Of a stretch of 21,631 nt of DNA, positions 15,413 through 21,631 are shown in pieces. Both the position numbers and the translations under genes were made by a program. The notes below the pieces were generated by a model that was not told where the DNA came from, made no database searches, and saw only the letters and a program-made list of their open reading frames with translations. This stretch comes from Clostridia bacterium (GTDB lineage: Bacteria; Bacillota; Clostridia; Christensenellales; Borkfalkiaceae): contig JAFOHH010000010.1 in NCBI GenBank assembly GCA_017421905.1, positions 1 to 21,631 of the forward strand, given 5' to 3'. Positions within the stretch are counted from its first letter, which is position 1; every line of letters begins with the position of its first letter.

Positions 15413-17194
15413 GTGAGTCCGGGATTTGATAAAACCTTTTTAGAACAATTAAAGAGTAAAACGGACATCGTGCAAATCATCTCTTCTTATATTCCTTTGC
15501 AAAGAAAGGGCAAAAGCCATTGGGCGTGCTGCCCCTTCCACCACGAAAAAACGCCTTCCTTTTGCATCGATGGCGAAGGGCAGTTTTACCATTGCTTCGG
15601 TTGCGGAGCGGGTGGCGACGTTATTAAATTCGTGCAGGAATACGAGTCGCTCGATTTTGCAGGTGCAGTTCGCCTCCTTGCCGAAAAGGCCAAAATGGAG
15701 CTGCCCGAAAGCTCTTACGATGCCGAGCGCGTTGCCAAGGAACGAAAGGAAAAAGAACGCCTGCTTGCCATGATGAAGCAAACCGCCCTTTATTACGTTT
15801 CCGCCTTGCGCGGCGAAAGCGGAGAGGCCCACCGCGCTTATTTAGAGGGGCGCGGCGTAGATGAAAAAACGGTAAAAAGGTTTGGGCTTGGCGCTTCGCC
15901 CGATTTTGACACGCTGCCCAAATTCCTTGCGCAAAAGGGCTTTACGAGGGAAGAGATGCTTAAAGTGGGCGTTGTGGGCGAAAAAAACGGTCGCCTTTAC
16001 GATGCCCTTGGCGGCAGACTTATTTTCCCCGTCATTAGCCAAATGGGCGAGGTCGTTGCCTTTGGCGGCAGATTAATGGAAAAAAAGCCTTCCTTTGCCA
16101 AATATAAAAACACGCAGGAAACGGAGCTGTTTCAAAAGCGCAAAACGCTTTACAACCTCAACCTCGTCAAAAAATATAAAAACGAGCACGGCCTCCCGTA
16201 CGTTATTATGGTAGAAGGGTATATGGATACCATTTCGCTTACGGCAGAAGGGTTTGCCAACGTCGTTGCCAGCATGGGCACGTCGCTCACGGCAGACCAA
16301 GCCCGCCTCATTAAGCGGTATACCGATACGGTCGTCATCAGCTACGACGGCGACTCCGCAGGGCAAAACGCCTCTATGCGCGGCCTGGAAATTTTAGAGG
16401 GCGAAGGGCTTAAAGTAAAGGTTGCCGTTCTTCCGGACGGGCTCGATCCCGACGAGGTTATCCGCCAACGCGGCAAGGAAGCCTACCAAAAATGCTTAAA
16501 CGAGGCACTTCCGCTCATCGACTACAAGCTATACGCCTTAAAGCAAAAGCACAATTTAAAAACGACGGACGGCAAGCGCGAATATATTGCCGAGGCGTTA
16601 AAAATCGTACAAACGTGCGAGGATAACTTTTTAAAGGAAGAACTGCTAAAGCGCTTGCGTTCGGAAACGGGCATCACTTACGAATCGCTGCAACGCGATG
16701 CAGCCGCCGTAGGCGAAGAGCAACCCCAAAAGCAGCCCGATATCCCCGAGCCCGCGCACGAATCGGCAGGCGACGCTGCACTTGCTGCGGCACGGTTTGT
16801 ACTGCACGCTCTGCTTTCGGGCAAAAGCTACGCAAAAGAGGTCGATCCAACGCGTGTAATCTTCCCCAAATCCGTACACGGCGTAATTGCCGATTACGTT
16901 GTGGAAAAACGGGAGGAAGGAGAAACGCCCAACCCCTCTATGCTCTACGAGTACGTAGAAGAATCCGAGCACGACGAAGTGGGTAAAATTCTTGCCGAAT
17001 CCTTAAGGGAAATCGACCCCACAACCGAGCAGCGGTATTTTAAGGACTGTTTAATCACCTTAAAGCGCATCCAACTGCAAGCGGAAATAGAGGCACTTAC
17101 CGCCGCGTTTAAGGCGGAAACGGATACCGAGCAGAGAAAAGACCTTGCAATTTTATTGCAAAAGAAAACCTTGCAACTGAAAAAACTATCTTAA
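15413..17194 (+). CDS. dnaG: DNA primase DnaG
   Basis: This 593-residue primase makes RNA primers at the replication fork. The N-terminal CHC2 zinc domain uses C40, H43, C61 and C64 (CPFH and CFGC). The Toprim catalytic centre follows, with E268 (MVEGYMD) and D312/D314 (YDGDSAG). The C-terminal 150 residues are the less conserved helicase-interaction region. The GTG at 15413 is supported by AGGAGA five bases upstream and by the typical opening FDKTFLEQLKSKTDIVQIIS. It is 12 bases before rpoD, as in the classical operon. Confidence 0.97.
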   Translation: MSPGFDKTFLEQLKSKTDIVQIISSYIPLQRKGKSHWACCPFHHEKTPSFCIDGEGQFYHCFGCGAGGDVIKFVQEYESLDFAGAVRLLAEKAKMELPESSYDAERVAKERKEKERLLAMMKQTALYYVSALRGESGEAHRAYLEGRGVDEKTVKRFGLGASPDFDTLPKFLAQKGFTREEMLKVGVVGEKNGRLYDALGGRLIFPVISQMGEVVAFGGRLMEKKPSFAKYKNTQETELFQKRKTLYNLNLVKKYKNEHGLPYVIMVEGYMDTISLTAEGFANVVASMGTSLTADQARLIKRYTDTVVISYDGDSAGQNASMRGLEILEGEGLKVKVAVLPDGLDPDEVIRQRGKEAYQKCLNEALPLIDYKLYALKQKHNLKTTDGKREYIAEALKIVQTCEDNFLKEELLKRLRSETGITYESLQRDAAAVGEEQPQKQPDIPEPAHESAGDAALAAARFVLHALLSGKSYAKEVDPTRVIFPKSVHGVIADYVVEKREEGETPNPSMLYEYVEESEHDEVGKILAESLREIDPTTEQRYFKDCLITLKRIQLQAEIEALTAAFKAETDTEQRKDLAILLQKKTLQLKKLS

Positions 17195-17206
17195 CGGAGA
17201 AAAGAT

Positions 17207-18262
17207 ATGAGCATTACCGAACAAAATTTAGCAGAACTCGTCAAAACGATTATCGAAGAAAACAAGCAACGCGGTAGCATCAGCAACGAAACGCTTTGCG
17301 ACAAGCTGGAAAAGGTAGACGCAACCGCATCCCAAATCGATTTCGTATTTAAGTCGATTGAAGAAGCGGGTATTCAAATTTATAACGAATACGAACGCGA
17401 TAAAAACCTGTACGAACAGCTTTTAAAAGAAATCAAGATGGACGACCCCGTCAAGATGTACTTAAAGGACATCGGCAGAGTGCCCCTCCTCGGCCCGGAC
17501 GAAGAGGTAGACCTCGCCCGCCGTATGGTGGAAGGGGACGAAGCCGCTAAAAAACGCCTTTCCGAAGCCAACCTCCGCCTCGTCGTATCCATTGCAAAGC
17601 GTTACGTAGGTAGAGGTATGCTGTTCCTCGATCTCATTCAAGAGGGAAACCTCGGTCTTATGAAGGCGGTGGAAAAGTTCGACTATACCAAGGGCTTTAA
17701 GTTCTCCACTTACGCAACGTGGTGGATTCGCCAAGCCATTACCCGCGCCATTGCCGACCAAGCGCGCACCATCCGCATCCCCGTACATATGGTAGAAACG
17801 ATCAACCGTCAGGTTCGCGTTTCTCGCATGCTTTTCCAAGAGCTTGGCAGAGATCCCACCCCTGCGGAAATCGCAAAAGAAATGGGCATTTCCGAAGAAC
17901 GCGTGTGCGAAATTCAAAAAATCGCCCAAGATCCCGTTTCTCTGGAAACGCCGATCGGCGAGGAAGAAGATAGCCACCTCGGCGACTTTTTAGAAGACGA
18001 AAACGCCGCAGCTCCCAGCGATTCGGTTGCCTTTACTATGTTAAAAGAACAGCTTTTGGGCGTGCTCGATACCCTCACCCCGCGCGAAGAAAAGGTGCTC
18101 CGCCTGCGCTACGGTATCGATGACGGCCGTCCCAGAACGCTGGAAGAGGTTGGTAAGGAATTTAACGTTACGCGTGAACGTATCCGCCAAATCGAGGCAA
18201 AAGCGCTCCGCAAACTGCGTCATCCCAGCCGCAGCAAACGCTTAAAGGACTTTTTAGAATAA
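17207..18262 (+). CDS. rpoD: Housekeeping RNA polymerase sigma factor RpoD (SigA)
   Basis: This 351-residue primary sigma factor directs RNA polymerase to housekeeping promoters. It has an N-terminal region 1.1 (about 1-75), region 1.2 ([17 protein letters not shown]), the highly conserved region 2 ([17 protein letters not shown] to [15 protein letters not shown]), region 3 and region 4 with the -35-binding helix-turn-helix ([20 protein letters not shown]). The length matches SigA of Gram-positives and excludes an alternative sigma factor. CGGAGA at 17195-17200 precedes the ATG by six bases. The next gene begins one base after the stop. Confidence 0.98.
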   Translation: MSITEQNLAELVKTIIEENKQRGSISNETLCDKLEKVDATASQIDFVFKSIEEAGIQIYNEYERDKNLYEQLLKEIKMDDPVKMYLKDIGRVPLLGPDEEVDLARRMVEGDEAAKKRLSEANLRLVVSIAKRYVGRGMLFLDLIQEGNLGLMKAVEKFDYTKGFKFSTYATWWIRQAITRAIADQARTIRIPVHMVETINRQVRVSRMLFQELGRDPTPAEIAKEMGISEERVCEIQKIAQDPVSLETPIGEEEDSHLGDFLEDENAAAPSDSVAFTMLKEQLLGVLDTLTPREEKVLRLRYGIDDGRPRTLEEVGKEFNVTRERIRQIEAKALRKLRHPSRSKRLKDFLE

Positions 18263-18263
18263 G

Positions 18264-18914
18264 ATGAAAACGCAACGTCAGCGCGTTATTTACGATTATT
18301 TAACCCCCTGCGCTTGCTTTGGGGACGTCGGTTGCGACCACGGCGTATTCACCTACGAAATGCTCGCCTCTAAAAAAGCGCAAACGGCGGTGTATTCGGA
18401 TATTTCCGCAGCCTGCCTGCAAAAGGCGCGCGTTCTCACCGCACCCTACGCGGCACGCGCAACGGGCGTTGTTTGCGACGGGATAACCGAGGCGCACGCC
18501 CCTTGCGACCAAGTGCTTATTGCAGGTATGGGCGGTATGGAAATCGTTAAAATTTTACAAAACGCCCCCACCCTCCCCACGCGCCTCGTTTTGCAACCGA
18601 TGAAGGATGCCGAAAGCGTCCGCAAAGCAGTCGTTGCGCTTGGCTACGCCGTGGAAAAGGATACTTTATTTACGGCAGAAGGGAAATACTACTATATTGT
18701 AACGGCAAACAAGGGGCAAACCCTCCCGCCTTACAGCGAGCGGGAATACCGCTACGGCAGGGATAATTTACGGGACTTGCAAGCGGATTTCATTCACCTT
18801 TTACAGGTAAGAAGGGAAGAACTAACGCTTGCCGCCGCGCGCGCAAAAGAAAGCGCGCTGCTTGCCGCAGAGCTTGCCGAAATCGAGGAGATTTTACAAA
18901 ATGGAACTCACTAA
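18264..18914 (+). CDS. trmK: tRNA (adenine22-N1)-methyltransferase TrmK
   Basis: This 216-residue enzyme methylates N1 of adenine 22 in tRNA. The SAM motif is DVGCDHG (21-27), followed by YSDISAACLQKA, the family motif AGMGGMEIVKIL, and LVLQPMKDAESVRKAV, which resembles the usual LQP-N motif. Its place straight after rpoD and ahead of a Nif3-like gene is the standard Gram-positive order. No ribosome binding site is seen; the start is one base after the rpoD stop, so translation is probably coupled. The stop overlaps the next gene by 14 bases. Confidence 0.93.
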   Translation: MKTQRQRVIYDYLTPCACFGDVGCDHGVFTYEMLASKKAQTAVYSDISAACLQKARVLTAPYAARATGVVCDGITEAHAPCDQVLIAGMGGMEIVKILQNAPTLPTRLVLQPMKDAESVRKAVVALGYAVEKDTLFTAEGKYYYIVTANKGQTLPPYSEREYRYGRDNLRDLQADFIHLLQVRREELTLAAARAKESALLAAELAEIEEILQNGTH

Positions 18915-19689
18915 AGTCATCGAAACGATAGAGCGGTTTGCGCCGCGCTCCCTTTCGGATGAATTCGTACGAAAAACGGACGGCTACGATAACAGCGGCC
19001 TTATCTTAAAAAATTCCGCCGAGGTTAAAAAAATTCTGTTCGCCTTAGATTTTTCCGAAAAGGCGGTAAGCGCTGCCATTACTGCGGGCGCAGACCTCAT
19101 CGTAACCCACCACCCTGCAATTTATCGCCCCATTAAAGGCGTTTCCGACCAAACGCCCTTTGGCAGAGCCCTTCTTTCCGCCGTAAAAAACGGCATTTCC
19201 GTTTATTCCGCGCACCTTAATTTAGATGCGGCACAGCAGGGCATCGATGCCGCTCTTGCATCTATTTTCGGTAAAAAATCGCAAATATTAATGCCCTTTG
19301 AGGGGGAAGGCGCAGGCTACGGCCGCGCAACGGAAATTAGCCCCACTTCCCTTATCAATCTCGTTAAAAAGTATAAAAAAGCCACGGGCTCTAACCGCGT
19401 GGTTTATTACGGAAACGAAAACGCAGTCGTATCGCGCGTGGCGTCCTTTTCGGGCGGCGGCAGCGGCTACGAAGAACTTTCCCTTGCCCTTGCTGCGGGC
19501 GCAGACGTTATGGTGTCTGCCGATTTTGCCCATCACGTCATTGCCGAGGCGGTGGCTAGCGGCATTTCGGTTATTGCCGTAACCCATTACAGCAGCGAAA
19601 TTTACGGGCTTAACGCCTTTAAAAACTTTATCATCAATCATTTAGGAGGGCTTTCTGCGGAAATTTTCGTGGACGAAGCCCTACTGTAA
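18901..19689 (+). CDS. Nif3-like dinuclear metal-centre protein (YqfO/DUF34)
   Basis: This 262-residue protein belongs to the Nif3/YbgI family, hexameric toroids with two metal ions per subunit; its biochemical role is still debated. Likely metal ligands are H70 and H71 (VTHHPAIY), H105 and D109 (SAHLNLDAA), and H229 and E233 (THYSSE). At 262 residues it lacks the central insertion found in B. subtilis YqfO (about 370). The ATG at 18901 gives the family opening (VIETIERFAPRSL); earlier in-frame starts would lie deep in trmK. It overlaps trmK by 14 bases, a common pairing. Confidence 0.92.
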   Translation: MELTKVIETIERFAPRSLSDEFVRKTDGYDNSGLILKNSAEVKKILFALDFSEKAVSAAITAGADLIVTHHPAIYRPIKGVSDQTPFGRALLSAVKNGISVYSAHLNLDAAQQGIDAALASIFGKKSQILMPFEGEGAGYGRATEISPTSLINLVKKYKKATGSNRVVYYGNENAVVSRVASFSGGGSGYEELSLALAAGADVMVSADFAHHVIAEAVASGISVIAVTHYSSEIYGLNAFKNFIINHLGGLSAEIFVDEALL

Positions 19690-19701
19690 GGAGGATTTTT
19701 T

Positions 19702-20397
19702 ATGATTCAAGCATTACTCGAGTATCAAACCGTAGACGCAAAGTTAAAAGCCATCGAAACGCGCCTTTCCGCCAGCGAAGATCGCAAAAAGGCAATGGTA
19801 GCCAAAAAGTTTTTGGAAAGCGTAAACGAATCGGTAGAAAAATTAGATGCAAAAGCTGCCGAGCTTACCCAAAGCTATAAAGATCTCGCTCTCCGCCAAA
19901 ACGAGCTGCTCGAAAGCGTTTCCGAATACGACACCGTTGCCGAAACGTGCGGCGAGGACGAGGTAGAGTACGTTCATAAAAAGGCAAAGGAATTAGAAGA
20001 CCGCATCGTTTCCATGGCAAAGGAATTAAAAACGCTGGAAGAAACGATTGAAAATATCGTAGCGCAGTACAATACCCTCAAGAAAAAGACGGTAGAAGCG
20101 CAAAAACAATACCGTGAATGCGGCGCAAAGTATAACGAGCTCAAAGCCTCCGTGCAGGAAGAGCGCGAAGAAATTACCAAAAAGCTCGCCGCAATGGAAA
20201 AGACGGTAGACCCCGCACTCATGGCAAAATATCAGGCAAAGCGCAACGATAAGGTTTCCTTCCCCATCGTGTTAGAGTGTACCGAAAACCGTTGCCCCGC
20301 TTGCGGTATGGAGTTTTCCTTGCAAGAGGTAAATAAGCTTAAAACCAACAAAATTGACGAATGCGAAAACTGCCGTAAGCTCATTTTCGTAAAATAA
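19702..20397 (+). CDS. Coiled-coil protein with C-terminal C4-type zinc ribbon
   Basis: This 231-residue protein has a long antiparallel-type coiled coil (about 10-175, rich in E, K, A and L) and a C-terminal zinc ribbon with C198, C201, C221 and C224 (CPAC and CENC). This matches the C4-type zinc-ribbon family (PF02591), which commonly follows Nif3-like genes in Gram-positives and is thought to bind nucleic acid; the precise role is unknown. AAGGAGGA sits at the Nif3 stop codon. It is the last gene of the operon. No convincing terminator follows. Confidence 0.9.
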   Translation: MIQALLEYQTVDAKLKAIETRLSASEDRKKAMVAKKFLESVNESVEKLDAKAAELTQSYKDLALRQNELLESVSEYDTVAETCGEDEVEYVHKKAKELEDRIVSMAKELKTLEETIENIVAQYNTLKKKTVEAQKQYRECGAKYNELKASVQEEREEITKKLAAMEKTVDPALMAKYQAKRNDKVSFPIVLECTENRCPACGMEFSLQEVNKLKTNKIDECENCRKLIFVK

Positions 20398-20466
20398 GCT
20401 TACAATAAGCCGTGCGCCGTAAAGGCTTTCTTTCTGCGGCAAGCGGAAGGGGAAAGCGACACTTTG

Positions 20467-20646
20467 CCCCCAAAGGGAACGCAATACGCCCCAAAGGGAA
20501 TGGAGCGCAAAGGGAACGCAATACGCCCCAAAAGGGAATGGAGCGCCCAAAAGGGAACGAAACGCCCCCAAAGGGAACGAAACGCACCCAAAGGGAACGC
20601 AATACGCCCCAAAAGGGAAAAGCAATACGCCGCACCCAAAAGGAGA
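20467..20646. repeat. tandem AAAGGGA repeat array ahead of metY
   Basis: The spacer 20398-20653 contains no supported gene. AAAGGGA occurs at 20472, 20493, 20509, 20531, 20550, 20570, 20590 and 20612, with periods of 16 to 22 bases. Each is embedded in a unit like CCCAAAGGGAACGCAATACG, with a shorter variant carrying AATGGAGCG. A ninth copy (AAAAGGAGA, from about 20638) is the metY ribosome binding site. Open frames on both strands here come from the periodic composition. Confidence 0.88.
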
Positions 20647-20653
20647 AACACTT

Positions 20654-21631
20654 ATGAACGATCGCTATCAAAAAATAGAAACTTCCTGCGTGCAGGGCGG
20701 TTATCTTGCTAAAAACGGAGAGCCGCGCCAAGTACCCATCATTCAAAGCACCACCTTTAAGTACGATACCAGCGAGGATATGGGAAAATTGTTCGATTTA
20801 GAGGCAAGCGGATATTTTTATTCGCGCCTGCAAAATCCCACTTGCGACGCAGTAGCCGCAAAAATTTGCGAGCTGGAGGGCGGCTCTATGGCTATGCTCA
20901 CCTCCTCGGGACAAGCGGCAAACTTTTTCGCCGTATTTAATATTGCCACCTGCGGCGACCACGTTATCAGCTCGACCTCCATTTACGGCGGCACGTTTAA
21001 TCTGTTTAACGTAACTATGAAAAAAATGGGCGTGGAATTTACCTTCCTTTCGCCCGATTGTACGGAAGAGGAGCTAAACGCAGCCTTCCGCCCCAACACC
21101 AAAGCCGTGTTTGGCGAAACGGTTGCAAACCCCGCCCTCACCGTGCTGGATATCGAAAAATTTGCAAAAGCGGCACACGCGCACGGCGTACCCCTTATCG
21201 TAGATAACACCTTTGCAACGCCCGTAAATTGCCGCCCGTTCGAGTTTGGCGCAGATATCGTTACCCACTCCACCACCAAGTATATGGACGGCCATGCCTC
21301 GGCAGTCGGCGGATGTATCGTCGATTCGGGCAAGTTCGACTGGATGGCAAATGCAGAGCGTTTCCCCGGCCTTTGCACGCCCGACGATAGCTACCACGGC
21401 GTAACCTATGCCGAACGGTTTGGAAAAGAAGGGGCGTTTATTACCAAAGCCACCGCCCAGCTCATGCGCGATTTCGGCTGTACGCAATCTCCCCAAAGTG
21501 CCTTTTATTTAAGCCTTGGTTTGGAAAGCCTGCACGTCCGTATGGAACGCCATTGCCTAAACGCGCAAAAGGTTGCGGAATTTTTGCAATCCCATCCTGC
21601 CGTAACCTGGGTAACCTATCCCGGACTTCCC
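20654..21631 (+). CDS. metY: O-acetylhomoserine sulfhydrylase (aminocarboxypropyltransferase), 3' partial
   Basis: The frame is open for 326 codons to the window end; about 100 residues are missing compared with the family (about 425). This PLP enzyme joins O-acetylhomoserine with sulfide to give homocysteine in methionine synthesis. Visible are YSRLQNPT near residue 55, the SSGQAANF cofactor loop, VDNTFATP, and HSTTKYMDGHAS with the Schiff-base lysine K209. The long insert between IVDSGKFDW and the YHG block and the ending SLGLESLHVRMERH favour MetY over MetB/MetC. AGGAGA eight bases before the ATG is a good binding site. No SAM riboswitch is recognised upstream; a repeat array occupies that space. 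Confidence 0.93.
   Translation, partial: MNDRYQKIETSCVQGGYLAKNGEPRQVPIIQSTTFKYDTSEDMGKLFDLEASGYFYSRLQNPTCDAVAAKICELEGGSMAMLTSSGQAANFFAVFNIATCGDHVISSTSIYGGTFNLFNVTMKKMGVEFTFLSPDCTEEELNAAFRPNTKAVFGETVANPALTVLDIEKFAKAAHAHGVPLIVDNTFATPVNCRPFEFGADIVTHSTTKYMDGHASAVGGCIVDSGKFDWMANAERFPGLCTPDDSYHGVTYAERFGKEGAFITKATAQLMRDFGCTQSPQSAFYLSLGLESLHVRMERHCLNAQKVAEFLQSHPAVTWVTYPGLP

Noticed and set aside
20272..20746. Repetitive minus-strand frames (FPFGAYCVPFG-like) and plus-strand frames (PKGNAIRPKG-like)
   Set aside because: Periodic translation of the AAAGGGA array in several frames at once; overlaps the metY start and has no independent start signal.

Overview
The window is a gene-dense, almost entirely plus-strand stretch of a Gram-positive chromosome, most likely an uncultured gut-type member of the Clostridia. 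Four things point there: the dgt-dnaG-rpoD-trmK-Nif3-zinc ribbon gene order, a large Bacillus/Clostridium-type SRP RNA with an Alu domain, a T-box leader in front of ileS, and strong AGGAGG-type ribosome binding sites. Family-level placement is a guess. No phage, insertion sequence, CRISPR array or tRNA gene was seen.

Layout. Positions 1-1755 hold the end of a CotH-kinase protein with two InlB-type repeats, cut by the window start. Positions 1943-5351 are a tight four-gene potassium-uptake operon: an RCK_N-only TrkA, a second TrkA with RCK_C and a degenerate nucleotide motif, the TrkH channel, and a KdpD-like membrane sensor with no kinase. Positions 5629-7542 encode glutamine-dependent NAD+ synthetase (TTG start) and 7610-8467 an Mrp/Nbp35 Fe-S carrier ATPase. 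Positions 8593-8856 are the SRP RNA with its own promoter. Next come a small repeat array, an isoleucine T-box leader and ileS (9334-12462, long eukaryote-like type), followed by a coupled methyltransferase and an RluA-type pseudouridine synthase closed by a strong terminator near 14160.

Positions 14358-20397 are the macromolecular-synthesis operon: dgt, dnaG, rpoD, trmK, a Nif3-like protein and a coiled-coil zinc-ribbon protein. It links dNTP control, primer synthesis, housekeeping transcription and tRNA modification. After a repetitive spacer, metY (O-acetylhomoserine sulfhydrylase) starts at 20654 and runs off the window.

Most genes are ordinary housekeeping. The unusual material is in the spacers: four short tandem-repeat arrays (1747-1821, 5354-5542, 8881-8984, 20467-20646). 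One copies a stop codon in frame four times and another ends in the metY ribosome binding site. Also worth a second look are the asymmetric TrkA pair with the kinase-less KdpD-like protein, the non-canonical T-box switch hairpin and the altered SRP RNA tetraloop. I found no clearly new multi-gene system.
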